From NCEH01 sp040049195 (GTDB lineage Bacteria; Pseudomonadota; Alphaproteobacteria; Rhizobiales; Xanthobacteraceae), in NCBI RefSeq assembly GCF_040049195.1, contig NZ_JBDZDL010000006.1: a stretch of 64,000 nt of DNA, one strand, 5' to 3'. The notes beneath the pieces are model-generated. The model was not told the origin of the DNA, did no database searches, and saw only the letters and a program-made list of their open reading frames with translations. Both the position numbers and the translations under genes were made by a program. Positions 26,764 to 35,282 of this stretch are shown piece after piece. The first letter of the stretch is position 1, and every line of letters begins with the position of its first letter.

Positions 26764-29289
26764 ATGCTCGCCCGACACGCCAATCTCCTGATCGCCGCAG
26801 CGGGCCTTCTCCTTCTGCCTTATGTCGTCACGGCCCTCGGCCTGACGCTGACCTCCGCCACCGACATCGTGGTGCTGGCGCTCGCCTGCATGGCGCTGAA
26901 CCTGCTGGTGGGTTACACCGGCCTCGTCTCGTTCGGCCACGGCGCGTGGTTCGGCCTCGGCGCCTATGCGGCGGCGCTGCTCCAGCGCCACGTGTTTCCC
27001 GAATCCGGCATGATCCTGGTGGTGCCGGCGGCGCTGCTGGTGACGCTGGCCGCCATTCCCATCGGCTTCGTGGTGCTGCGGCGGCGCGGCGTCTATTTCT
27101 CGCTGCTCACCCTCGCCTTCACCGCTTTGCTCTACACCGTCGCCTTCCGCTGGACCGACCTGACCGGCGGCGAGAACGGGCTCGGCGGCGTGAAGCGCGG
27201 CACCGCCTTCGGGCTCGATCTGGAACGGGCCTGGCCGTTCTATGTGGTGGTGGCGCTGGTCACGTTCGTTGCGGTCTACGGGCTGCAGCGGTTCGTGCGC
27301 TCGCCCATGGGCGCGGTGTTGGTGGCGATCCGCGAGAACGAGCAGCGGGCGCGCTTCATCGGCTATGACACGACGCTCTACAAGGTCGCCTGCTTCGTGC
27401 TCTCGGCGGGGCTCACGGCGCTCGCCGGCGGGCTCATGGTGTTTCACCATCGCTTCGCCTCGGCCGACCCGGTGAGCATCGCCTTTTCCGGCGAACTGCT
27501 GGCCATGGTGGTGATCGGCGGCATGCGCTCGTTCCTCGGGCCGGCCCTGGGCGCGCTGTTCTTCGTGCTGTTCCGCGAATTCCTCTCCATGTGGACGCCC
27601 AACTGGCTGTTCTATTTCGGCCTGCTGTTCGTCGCCTTCATCGTGTTCTCGCCCACCGGCCTCGTGGGGGTCGCCGGGCGGCTGCTGGCGCCGCTGCTGA
27701 AGAAGCGCGAGCAGGGCTCGGCCATGGGCGCGCGCACCGGCGCCGAGCTGCGCCCCCTGCCCGCCTCCCTGCGCAGCGGGCCGCGCTGGACCGGGGCGGG
27801 CCCGCTGCTGGAGGCGAAGGACCTCGCCCGCGCGTTCGGCGGCATCAAGGCGGTGCGCTCCGGCGCGGTGGCGGTGAAGGACCGCACCCTGCATGCCCTG
27901 ATCGGCCCCAACGGCGCCGGCAAGACCACCGCCTTCAACCTGATTTCCGGCATGTTCCGCCCGGATTCCGGCGAGATCCGCCTGGCCGGCGCGCGCATCG
28001 ACGGGCTGCCGCCCCACAAGGTGTGCGCCAAGGGGCTGGCGCGCTCGTTCCAGATCACCAATCTGTTCCCCACCCTCTCGGTGCACGAGAATCTGCGCCT
28101 CGGCGTGCAGGCGACCCACAAGCGCCGGTTCGATCCCTGGACCGATATCGCCGACATCCCCGACATCCATCACGAGACCGGCGAGATGGTGGCCTTCCTC
28201 GGCGTCTCCGGCATGGAGCATGCGGAGGCCGGCGCCCTCTCCTATGGCGGCCAGCGTCTGCTCGACATGGGGCTGGCGCTCACCTCGCGCCCGCGCGTGC
28301 TGCTGCTGGACGAGCCGCTCGCAGGCCTTGCCGCCGCCGAGCGCACCCGCGTCTCCAACCTCATCAAGCAGATTTCCGGCGAGGTGCCGGTGCTGCTGGT
28401 GGAACACGACATCGACCGGGTGTTCGAGCTCGCCGACGCGGTCACCGTGATGGCCGACGGCGCGGTGCTGGTGGACGGCACGGTGGAGGACGCGCGCTCC
28501 GACAAGAGGGTCCAGGACGTCTATATCGGCTCCGGCGCGGCGGCGCTCGCCTCCCGCGACCTTGCCACGGCGGCGACCGATACCGTCATGCTGGAGCTGT
28601 CGAAGGTGGATGCCTTCTACGGCAAGAGCCGCATTCTCACCGAAGTGTCCATGGTGGCGCGCGAGGGTGAGATCGTCGCTTTGCTCGGCCGCAACGGCGC
28701 CGGCAAGTCCACTTTGCTCAAGACCATCGTCGGCATCGTGAAGCCAGCCTCCGGCTCGGTGCGCCTCGCGGGCGAGGAGCTCGCCGGCCTCTCCTCCGCC
28801 GCCATCGCGCGGCATGGGGTCGGCTATGTGCCCCAGGGCCGGGCGTTGTTTCACGGCATGAGCGTGCGCCACAATCTGGAGCTGGGCCGGCTGAAGCGCA
28901 TCACCGGCGCCGGGCGCCACTTCTCCGAAGAAGAGGTGCTCGACCTGTTCCCGCGCCTGAAGGTGCGCATGGATACGGCGGCGGACCTGCTCTCCGGCGG
29001 CGAGCAGCAGATGGTGGCGGTGGCCCGCGCGCTCATGGGCGACACCCGCGTGCTGCTGCTGGACGAGCCGTTCGAGGGGCTCTCTCCGGCGGTGACCGAG
29101 GAATTGTTCGACGCCTTCGACCGGCTGCGCCACCAGCTCTCTCTGGTGATCGTGGATCACCATCTCGACGTGGTGCTGAATCTCGCCGACCGCGCGGTGG
29201 TGCTGGAACGCGGGCAGGTGATGCACGAGGGGCCCGCCCGCCCGCTGGCGCGCGACCTCGACCTGCGGCGCAAGGTGCTGTGGTTGTGA
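26764..29289 (+). CDS. LivM-LivG-LivF fusion: ABC permease with two ATPase domains (module I)
   Basis: One 841-aa polypeptide carrying three importer subunits that are normally separate. Residues 1-320: LivM permease with SFGHGAWFGLGAYAAALL and FVVLRRRGVYFSLLTLAF. Residues about 347-600: LivG ATPase, Walker A GPNGAGKTT (381-389), signature LSYGGQ (492), Walker B VLLLDEP, H-loop VEHD. Residues about 610-841: LivF ATPase, Walker A GRNGAGKST (642-650), signature LSGGEQQ (743), Walker B VLLLDEP, H-loop VDHH. No frameshift or stop at either junction. AAAGGGAG four bases before the ATG at 26764 decides the start; another ATG at 26695 lacks one. LivM-LivG fusions are known; all three in one chain is less usual. 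Confidence 0.93.
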   Translation: MLARHANLLIAAAGLLLLPYVVTALGLTLTSATDIVVLALACMALNLLVGYTGLVSFGHGAWFGLGAYAAALLQRHVFPESGMILVVPAALLVTLAAIPIGFVVLRRRGVYFSLLTLAFTALLYTVAFRWTDLTGGENGLGGVKRGTAFGLDLERAWPFYVVVALVTFVAVYGLQRFVRSPMGAVLVAIRENEQRARFIGYDTTLYKVACFVLSAGLTALAGGLMVFHHRFASADPVSIAFSGELLAMVVIGGMRSFLGPALGALFFVLFREFLSMWTPNWLFYFGLLFVAFIVFSPTGLVGVAGRLLAPLLKKREQGSAMGARTGAELRPLPASLRSGPRWTGAGPLLEAKDLARAFGGIKAVRSGAVAVKDRTLHALIGPNGAGKTTAFNLISGMFRPDSGEIRLAGARIDGLPPHKVCAKGLARSFQITNLFPTLSVHENLRLGVQATHKRRFDPWTDIADIPDIHHETGEMVAFLGVSGMEHAEAGALSYGGQRLLDMGLALTSRPRVLLLDEPLAGLAAAERTRVSNLIKQISGEVPVLLVEHDIDRVFELADAVTVMADGAVLVDGTVEDARSDKRVQDVYIGSGAAALASRDLATAATDTVMLELSKVDAFYGKSRILTEVSMVAREGEIVALLGRNGAGKSTLLKTIVGIVKPASGSVRLAGEELAGLSSAAIARHGVGYVPQGRALFHGMSVRHNLELGRLKRITGAGRHFSEEEVLDLFPRLKVRMDTAADLLSGGEQQMVAVARALMGDTRVLLLDEPFEGLSPAVTEELFDAFDRLRHQLSLVIVDHHLDVVLNLADRAVVLERGQVMHEGPARPLARDLDLRRKVLWL

Positions 29290-29316
29290 GGGATGTTTGG
29301 TTCGGCATGCCGCGCT

Positions 29317-29437
29317 TTCCCTCTTCCCCGCCCCCGCACGCGAGAGAAGGAGCGCGCTGGGACTGAGGGAACCATCTCCTCGCCCGCACTCCCCTTGTCC
29401 CCTCTCCCGCTTGCGGGGGAGGGCGAGGGAGGGGGCC
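29317..29437. repeat. GC-rich palindromic intergenic repeat, copy 3 (two arms)
   Basis: Left arm 29317-29353 is degenerate (CCGCCCCCGCACGCGAGAG); right arm 29391-29437 has the best core, CCCCTCTCCCGCTTGCGGGG, continued by GAGGGCGAGGGAGGGGG. Lies between the transporter fusion and the dehydrogenase gene. Confidence 0.75.
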
Positions 29438-29496
29438 GGCTAAAAGGAAAGCGCCGCGGCCGACCGCTTGGATCGACACATACTGAAAGGCCATCC

Positions 29497-30444
29497 ATGA
29501 CCAAGATCGCCATCATCGGCTCCGGCTTCATCGGCCGCGCCTGGGCCATCACTTTCGCCCGCGCCGGGTTCGACGTGGCGCTCGCCGACCAGGCGCAAGG
29601 CGCTCCCGAGGCGGCGCTCGGCTATATCGACGGCGTGCTGCCTTCGCTCGCCGAGAACGGCCTGCTGAACGGCGAGAGCCCTGCCGCCGTGCGCGCCCGC
29701 CTCTCCGCCGCGCCCTCCTATGCGGCGGCGCTGGACGGCGCCGTGCATGCGCAGGAGAACGCGCCGGAGGTGCTGGACGTGAAGCGCGCCCTGTTCGCGG
29801 AGCTGGACCGCCTCGCGGCACCCGACACCGTGCTCGCCTCCTCCACCTCGGCGATCCTGCCCTCGGCCTTCTCGGAGGACCTGAAGGGCCGCGCGCGGGT
29901 GTGCGTGTGCCATCCCATCAACCCGCCGTACCTGATCCCCGCGGTGGAAGTGGTGCCCGCGCCCTGGACCAGCGGCGAGACCATGACCCGCGCCGCCGAT
30001 CTCATGCGCGCCGCCGGCCAGGCGCCCATCGTCATGAAGACCGAGCTGGACGGCTTCGTCATGAACCGCATGCAGGGCGCGCTGCTGGAGGAGGCGTTCC
30101 GCCTGGTGGCGGAAGGCTATGCCAGTGTGGAGGACATCGACGTCGGCATCCGCGAGGGGCTGGCGCTGCGCTGGTCGTTCATGGGGCCATTCGAGACCAT
30201 CGACCTCAACGCGCCGGGCGGCGTCGCCGATTATGCGGCGCGCTACCAGCAGATTTACGAGCGCATCTCGCCCAGCCAATGGCACCGGGTGGATTGGAAC
30301 GGGCCGGTGATGGAGCAGGTGCTCGCCGAGCGCCGCGCGCGCCTGCCGCAGGAGCAATTGGCCGAGCGGCAGGTGTGGCGCGACCGCCGGCTGATGGCGC
30401 TCGCCGCCCACAAGCGCAAGGCCGCCGCCGATATCGGCGCGTGA
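29497..30444 (+). CDS. 3-hydroxyacyl-CoA dehydrogenase-type oxidoreductase (lambda-crystallin / L-gulonate or L-carnitine dehydrogenase-like)
   Basis: NAD-dependent dehydrogenase of 315 aa that oxidises a 3-hydroxy acid to the beta-keto acid. Rossmann motif IAIIGSGFIGRAWAITFARAG at the start; catalytic His in CHPINPPYLIPAVEVVPAPWT, the wording of lambda-crystallin/L-gulonate 3-dehydrogenase and L-carnitine dehydrogenase relatives, not of fatty-acid enzymes; DGFVMNRMQGALLEEAFRL in the C-terminal domain. GAAAGG is six bases before the ATG. The BKACE gene 48 bases downstream is the natural user of its beta-keto product, as in carnitine breakdown. Substrate not certain. Confidence 0.88.
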   Translation: MTKIAIIGSGFIGRAWAITFARAGFDVALADQAQGAPEAALGYIDGVLPSLAENGLLNGESPAAVRARLSAAPSYAAALDGAVHAQENAPEVLDVKRALFAELDRLAAPDTVLASSTSAILPSAFSEDLKGRARVCVCHPINPPYLIPAVEVVPAPWTSGETMTRAADLMRAAGQAPIVMKTELDGFVMNRMQGALLEEAFRLVAEGYASVEDIDVGIREGLALRWSFMGPFETIDLNAPGGVADYAARYQQIYERISPSQWHRVDWNGPVMEQVLAERRARLPQEQLAERQVWRDRRLMALAAHKRKAAADIGA

Positions 30445-30492
30445 GCGCGCCCAAGGAATTTCTTCTGAATTCTTTCAGGAAAGGCTGACTTC

Positions 30493-31449
30493 ATGGTTGA
30501 GACGAAGACCCCCGCCGCCACCGGACCGCGCAAGGTGGTGATCACCTGCGCCGTCACGGGCGCGATCCACACGCCCACCATGTCGCCCCATCTGCCCATC
30601 ACGCCGGACGAGATCGTCGCCGACGCGCTGGCCGCCGCGGAAGCGGGCGCCGCGATCCTGCATCTGCACGCGCGCAACCCCGAAACCGGGCAGCCGGACC
30701 AGACGCCCGAAGCCTTCGGCCGGTTCCTGCCGCGCATCAAGCAGGCGACGAACGCGGTGATCAACATCACCTCCGGCGGCAGCCCTTATATGAAGGTGGA
30801 GGAGCGCGTGCTGCCCGCCGCCACCTTCAAGCCGGAAGTGGCCTCGCTCAACATGGGCTCGATGAACTTCGGCCTGTTCCACCTGCTCGACAAGTATAAG
30901 GAATTCAAATTCGACTGGGAGCGCACGCATCTGGAAAACACGCGCGACCTCGTCTTCCGCAATACATTCAAGGATATCGAATATATCCTTCAGACCTGCT
31001 ACGATAACGGCACCCGCTTCGAGTTCGAATGCTACGACATCGGGCATCTCTACAATCTCGCCCATTTCCTCGACCGGGGCCTGGTGAAGCCGCCTCTGTT
31101 CGTGCAGTCTGTGTTCGGCCTGCTCGGCGGCATCGGCCCGCATCCGGAAGACGTGATGCACATGAAGCGCACTTGCGACCGGCTGTTCGGCGATCAATAT
31201 CGCTGGTCGGTTCTGGGCGCCGGGCGTCACCAATTGCCGATCGCCGGCATGGCCGCCTCCATGGGCGGCAACGTGCGGGTGGGGCTTGAGGATTCGCTCT
31301 GGGCCGGGCGCGGCAAGCTGGCCACCTCCAATGCCGACCAGGTGAAGCTGGCGCGCAAGATCATCGAGGGCCTCGGCCTGGAGATCGCCACCCCCGACGA
31401 GGCCCGGCAGATCCTGCAACTGAAGGGCGCCGACAAGACCAACATCTGA
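30493..31449 (+). CDS. Beta-keto acid cleavage enzyme (BKACE, DUF849)
   Basis: Zinc-dependent TIM-barrel enzyme that joins a beta-keto acid with acetyl-CoA to give acetoacetate and a new acyl-CoA. The 318-aa product has VVITCAVTGAIHTPTMSPHLPITPDEI, the metal motif ILHLHAR (His57, His59), ITSGGSPYM, the FECYDIGHLYNL strand, GAGRHQLPIAGMAASMGGNVRVGLEDS near the C-terminus, with the glutamate of GLEDS a metal ligand. Substrate-specificity residues cannot be assigned with confidence. Last gene of module I; a strong hairpin follows. Confidence 0.93.
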   Translation: MVETKTPAATGPRKVVITCAVTGAIHTPTMSPHLPITPDEIVADALAAAEAGAAILHLHARNPETGQPDQTPEAFGRFLPRIKQATNAVINITSGGSPYMKVEERVLPAATFKPEVASLNMGSMNFGLFHLLDKYKEFKFDWERTHLENTRDLVFRNTFKDIEYILQTCYDNGTRFEFECYDIGHLYNLAHFLDRGLVKPPLFVQSVFGLLGGIGPHPEDVMHMKRTCDRLFGDQYRWSVLGAGRHQLPIAGMAASMGGNVRVGLEDSLWAGRGKLATSNADQVKLARKIIEGLGLEIATPDEARQILQLKGADKTNI

Positions 31450-31458
31450 ATCTGGATC

Positions 31459-31484
31459 GGGAACGGCCCGCGCGGGCCGTTCCC
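31459..31484. terminator. Perfect hairpin after the BKACE gene
   Basis: GGGAACGGCCCG and CGGGCCGTTCCC (12-bp arms, 2-base centre) form a perfect palindrome 9 bases after the stop. No T run follows, so it may be a Rho-assisted stop or an mRNA 3'-end stabiliser. Confidence 0.55.
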
Positions 31485-31601
31485 GGGCGGGCCACGTGTC
31501 TCCCGGCCGGCCCCCTTCCCCTGTCCCCGGCCTCACCCGCGCGCGACCTGCAGCGCCGGGGCGCTCTCCCAATCCTCCCAACCCCCCGCTCTCCCGCCAG
31601 C

Positions 31602-31634
31602 TTGACAGGCTCGCTCTAAAACATGATATATCAT
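31602..31634 (+). promoter_or_regulatory. Promoter and GntR-2 operator of the module II importer
   Basis: TTGACA at 31602-31607 with a 17-base spacer to GATATA (31625-31630). The -10 is inside the perfect palindrome ATGATATATCAT (31623-31634; CATGATATATCATG when extended), so a bound repressor would cover the promoter. The same word occurs at 38437, 39646 and 39803. Confidence 0.7.
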
Positions 31635-31690
31635 GCATACTAATAAGAAGGTCGGCCCGCCGGGGATCGGTCGTTCATCTGGGAGGAAAA

Positions 31691-32971
31691 ATGCGCACCT
31701 TGTCATCATCCAAGGCATGGGGCTTTGCCGCTGCCCTATTGGCCGGCGCCGCCTTCGCGCCCGCGGCCGGCCACGCCCAGGCGCCGGCGCAGAAGCCGGC
31801 CGAGGTCACCATCGGCTTCGTCCTTCCGCTCTCCGGCGGCTCCGCCACCATCGGCAACCAGACCAAGATGGGCGCGCAGGTGGCCGCCGACCAGATCAAT
31901 GAGAGCGGCGGCATCGCCTCCATGGGCGGCGCCAAGCTGAAGCTGATCTTCGCCGACAGCCAGTCCAAGCCCGACATCGGCGCCTCCGAGACCGAGCGGC
32001 TGATCCAGCGCGAGAATGTCTCGCTGCTCGTCGGTGCCTATAACAGCGCCGTCACCTTCCCGGCTTCCGAAGTCGCCGAGCGCTACAAGACGCCCTGGAT
32101 CGTGACCGGCGCGGTGAAGGACGAAATCACCGAGCGCGGCTTCAAATATGTGTTCCGCCCCAACAACAAGGCCACCTACGACGCGCGCGAGCAACTCGAC
32201 GCCATCGACCTCCTCAAGAAGGAGACCGGCAACGGCCCGAAGACCATCGGCCTGTTCTATGAAGGCTCCGACTGGGGCCGCTCGCACGTGGCCAACATCA
32301 AGAAGTTCGCCAAGGAGCGCGGCTACGAGGTGACGCTGGACGAGAGCTTCCCGCCGAACCAGGTGGACTTCACCGCGCAATTGCTGAAGATCCGCGCCTC
32401 CAAGCCGGACGCGCTGATCGTCGTGGCCTATACGCCGGACCATATCCTGTTCACGCGCCAGTATTTCGAGAACAAGATCAATATTCCCTACGGCATCCAC
32501 TCGGTCGGCGGCGGCTCGGAAGATCCGTCCTATTATAAGGCCGTGCCGCAGAAGGCCGTGGACTATCTGTTCGTGCAGGAAGACTGGCAGATCGACCGCC
32601 TGAAGACCGACAAGGATCCGAAGGTGCTCGACGCCAACGCCCGCTTCAAGACGCTGGCCGGCTACGACATCAATTCCTACGGCGCCCAGGGCGTCTCCAA
32701 CATGTACATCATCAAGGACGTGCTGGAGCGCGCCGCCTCCGCCGATCGCGAGAAGATCCGCGATGCGTTGGCCGCCACGGACATCACCTCCGGCATGCCG
32801 CTGATCGTCGGCTACCAGCGCATCAAGTTCGACGACCAGGGGCAGAACACCTTTGCGCACGGGGTGATCTCCGAGAATATCGGCGGCGAGCGCCTCACCG
32901 TGTGGCCGCTGGAAAACCGCGCCGCCACCACCAAGCCGGTGTGGCCGGTGCCGGACTGGTCCAAGCGTTGA
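31691..32971 (+). CDS. Branched-chain-type ABC importer substrate-binding protein (module II)
   Basis: Periplasmic binding protein (426 aa) of the LivK-like class. Signal peptide residues 1-30 ends AAGHAQA. Features: EVTIGFVLPLSGGSATIGNQTKMG, ADQINESGGIASMGGAKLKLIFADSQSKPD, and LLVGAYNSAVTFPASEVAERYKTPWIV. GGGAGGA is four bases before the ATG. Sequence differs clearly from the module I binding protein, so the ligand is probably different. First gene of a five-gene importer; its promoter carries the best GntR-2 operator. Confidence 0.92.
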   Translation: MRTLSSSKAWGFAAALLAGAAFAPAAGHAQAPAQKPAEVTIGFVLPLSGGSATIGNQTKMGAQVAADQINESGGIASMGGAKLKLIFADSQSKPDIGASETERLIQRENVSLLVGAYNSAVTFPASEVAERYKTPWIVTGAVKDEITERGFKYVFRPNNKATYDAREQLDAIDLLKKETGNGPKTIGLFYEGSDWGRSHVANIKKFAKERGYEVTLDESFPPNQVDFTAQLLKIRASKPDALIVVAYTPDHILFTRQYFENKINIPYGIHSVGGGSEDPSYYKAVPQKAVDYLFVQEDWQIDRLKTDKDPKVLDANARFKTLAGYDINSYGAQGVSNMYIIKDVLERAASADREKIRDALAATDITSGMPLIVGYQRIKFDDQGQNTFAHGVISENIGGERLTVWPLENRAATTKPVWPVPDWSKR

Positions 32972-33097
32972 CCCCCGCCTGAGCGGCGGGGCCGCAGGGT
33001 CCCGCCGATCTTTTCAAAGCGCCAGGGCAGCCGCGCAACCGTATCCCGGACCAGCGACGGCAACGCCGGAGCGCCGAGCCGGCACCCAGGGGAGGCG

Positions 33098-33270
33098 CCC
33101 CCTCCCCAGCCCTCCCCCGCAAGCGGGAGAGGGAGCGCGCGAGAAAAATCGTCGCCCCCTTTCGCCCGCCCATGCTGCACGGGTTCTCGCTTCGGCGTGC
33201 AGGCGAGATTTGCAGGGGAAACCTGCATGCGTCCCCTCTCCCGCTTGCGGGGGAGGGACAGGGAGGGGGA
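33098..33270. repeat. GC-rich palindromic intergenic repeat, copy 4 (two arms)
   Basis: Left arm 33098-33135 (CCCTCCCCCGCAAGCGGGAG core), right arm 33232-33270 (CCCCTCTCCCGCTTGCGGGG core), inverted. A small hairpin GCAGG-N5-CCTGC lies between (about 33211-33226). The gap 32972-33354 (383 bases) contains only this element and no gene I can support. Confidence 0.75.
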
Positions 33271-33354
33271 ACGACGCAAGCGCCGCACGCCCGGGCCTTC
33301 GCCCAAAGCATCGCCCCATCCCGCCGACCAGATGACCTTACGGGAGTATCGTGC

Positions 33355-34239
33355 ATGGATCTTTTGACCCTCTCGTTCGCGGTCATCAACGGGCTATTGA
33401 TCGGCGGCATCTATGGCGGGGTGGCGCTGGGGCTGAGCTTGATCTTCGGCGTCATGCGGGTGATCAATTTCGCCCACGGCTCGTTCCTGATGCTGGCCAT
33501 GTATTGCTCCTATCTGCTGTGGGCGACGCTCGGCCTGCATCCGTATGTGAGCATCCTCGCCACCGTGCCGTTCCTGTTCGTGGTGGGCTATTTCGTGCAG
33601 GGCGTGGTGATCTCGCCGCTGTTCAAGCGCGAGCGCGCCCTGGTGGTGGAGCCCACCAGCGCCCTGCTGCTCACCGCCGGGGTCTATCTGGTGGTGGACA
33701 ATATCGTGCTCATGGCGTTCGGACCGGACGTGCGCTCGGTGGCGGTGGACATCACCTATGAATCCATCTTCGTCGCCGGCCTGCCCATCAATCTCGCCCG
33801 CCTCGTCGGATTTCTGGCGGCCATCGTGGTGGCGGCGGCGCTGTCCTTCTGGCTGAAGCATTCGGAGATGGGCCGGGCGATCCGCGCCACGGCGCAGAAC
33901 CGCGATGCCGCCTCGCTCTCCGGCATCAATGTGCAGAGGGTCTACAACGTCACCTTCGGCCTCGGCTGCGCGGTGCTCGGCCTGTTCGGCGCGCTGTTGG
34001 TGCCGTTCTTCTCCATCACGCCGAACATCGGCCTGTCGTTCGGCATCAAGTCGTTCCTGGTGGTGGTGCTGGGCGGCATCGGCTCGATCCCCGGCTCCAT
34101 CCTCGGCGGACTGCTGCTGGGCGTGTTCGAATCCGTCGCCTCGCAATTCGTCACGGCGACCTCGGCGGCGATCTTCTCGTTCGGCCTGTTCATCGCGATC
34201 CTGCTGCTGCGGCCGGCCGGCCTCATGGGCCGGGCCTGA
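33355..34239 (+). CDS. Branched-chain-type ABC permease LivH (module II)
   Basis: Inner-membrane permease, 294 aa. Family signature LLIGGIYGGVALGLSLIFGVMRVINFAHGSFLMLAMY at the N-terminus; the ATPase-contact loop has MGRAIRATAQNRDAASLSGINVQRVYNVTFGLGCAVLGLFGALL. CGGGAG precedes the ATG by eight bases. First permease of the module II importer; LivM follows after eight bases. Confidence 0.93.
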   Translation: MDLLTLSFAVINGLLIGGIYGGVALGLSLIFGVMRVINFAHGSFLMLAMYCSYLLWATLGLHPYVSILATVPFLFVVGYFVQGVVISPLFKRERALVVEPTSALLLTAGVYLVVDNIVLMAFGPDVRSVAVDITYESIFVAGLPINLARLVGFLAAIVVAAALSFWLKHSEMGRAIRATAQNRDAASLSGINVQRVYNVTFGLGCAVLGLFGALLVPFFSITPNIGLSFGIKSFLVVVLGGIGSIPGSILGGLLLGVFESVASQFVTATSAAIFSFGLFIAILLLRPAGLMGRA

Positions 34240-34247
34240 GGTTTCCC

Positions 34248-35282
34248 ATGCGCACCAAAATCACCTTCGTCCTCGGCCTGCCGCTGCTGGCGCTCGCCCT
34301 CGCGATCCCGCTGTTCGTGACCGACAGCTACATCCTGCATTCCATGGCGATGGTCCTGTTCTTCGCCTATATGGCCTCGTCCTGGAACTTCGTATGCGGC
34401 TATGTGGGCCAGCTCTCGCTCGGCCATTCCGCCTTCGCCGGGGTGGCGGGCTATGTCACCGTGCTGCTGTTCACCCAGCTCGGGGTGACGCCCTGGCTCG
34501 GCATGCTGGCGGGCGGGGCGTCCGCGGCCCTGCTCTCGGTGCCGGTGGGCTATGCCACCTTCCGCCTGAAGGGGCCCTATTTCACGCTGACCACCATCGC
34601 GTTCGCGGAAATCCTGCGCATCTGGCTGGAGAATACCGACGATTTCCTCGGCATTCCGCTGAAGGGCGCGCAAGGACTCACGGTGCCGCCGGTGGGGGGC
34701 TCGAATTTCCTCGCCTTCCAGTTCGACGGCAAGGTGCCCTATTATTACATCATCCTCGCCATGCTGGTGGGCGTGATGGCGGCGACCGCCGTGATGGAGC
34801 GCTCGCGCCTCGGCTTTTATCTCAAAGCCATCCGCGGCGACCGCGACGGGGCGGAGGCGCTGGGCGTCGATCCCACCCGCTACAGCCTGACCGCGCTCGC
34901 CATCAGCGCCTTCCTCACCGGGCTCGGCGGCGCCTATTACGCGCAGCTGTTCCGCTACATCAATCCGGAGCGGAACATGGGCATCGACCTCTCCATCGAC
35001 ATGGCCATCATGACCATCGTCGGCGGCCAGGGTACGATCCTCGGGCCGACGCTCGGCGCGCTGCTGCTGCATCCCATCGGCGAGATGGTGCGCGCCACCA
35101 TCGGCGGCAGCTTCCTCGGCCTGCATCTCATCCTCTACGGCATCATGCTGATGCTGGCGGTGATCTATTTTCCGAAGGGCATCATCGTGCCGCTGCAACG
35201 CCTGCTGGACGGCCGAAAGGGCAAGCGGGCGGTGACCCGCGGGGCCGTGAAGGCCGACGCGCTGGAGGGCAAGGGGCAATGA
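34248..35282 (+). CDS. Branched-chain-type ABC permease LivM (module II)
   Basis: Inner-membrane permease, 344 aa, about ten helices. Typical segments: NFVCGYVGQLSLGHSAFAGVAGYV, VPVGYATFRLKGPYFTLTTIAFAEILRIW, and the coupling loop LGFYLKAIRGDRDGAEALGVDPTRYSLTALAISAFLTGLGGAYYAQ. It forms the heterodimeric channel with LivH. Its TGA overlaps the LivG ATG (ATGA), showing coupling. Confidence 0.93.
   Translation: MRTKITFVLGLPLLALALAIPLFVTDSYILHSMAMVLFFAYMASSWNFVCGYVGQLSLGHSAFAGVAGYVTVLLFTQLGVTPWLGMLAGGASAALLSVPVGYATFRLKGPYFTLTTIAFAEILRIWLENTDDFLGIPLKGAQGLTVPPVGGSNFLAFQFDGKVPYYYIILAMLVGVMAATAVMERSRLGFYLKAIRGDRDGAEALGVDPTRYSLTALAISAFLTGLGGAYYAQLFRYINPERNMGIDLSIDMAIMTIVGGQGTILGPTLGALLLHPIGEMVRATIGGSFLGLHLILYGIMLMLAVIYFPKGIIVPLQRLLDGRKGKRAVTRGAVKADALEGKGQ

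Noticed and set aside
24048..26783. A 900-codon open frame on the minus strand opposite the binding protein and LivH genes
   Set aside because: Its translation is a His/Gln/Arg/Glu/Gly-rich low-complexity string with no domain, the usual antisense shadow of high-GC codon bias over well-recognised genes.
26500..29226. A 900-codon minus-strand open frame opposite the LivM-LivG-LivF fusion
   Set aside because: Same shadow composition; the plus-strand gene has clear motifs along the whole length.
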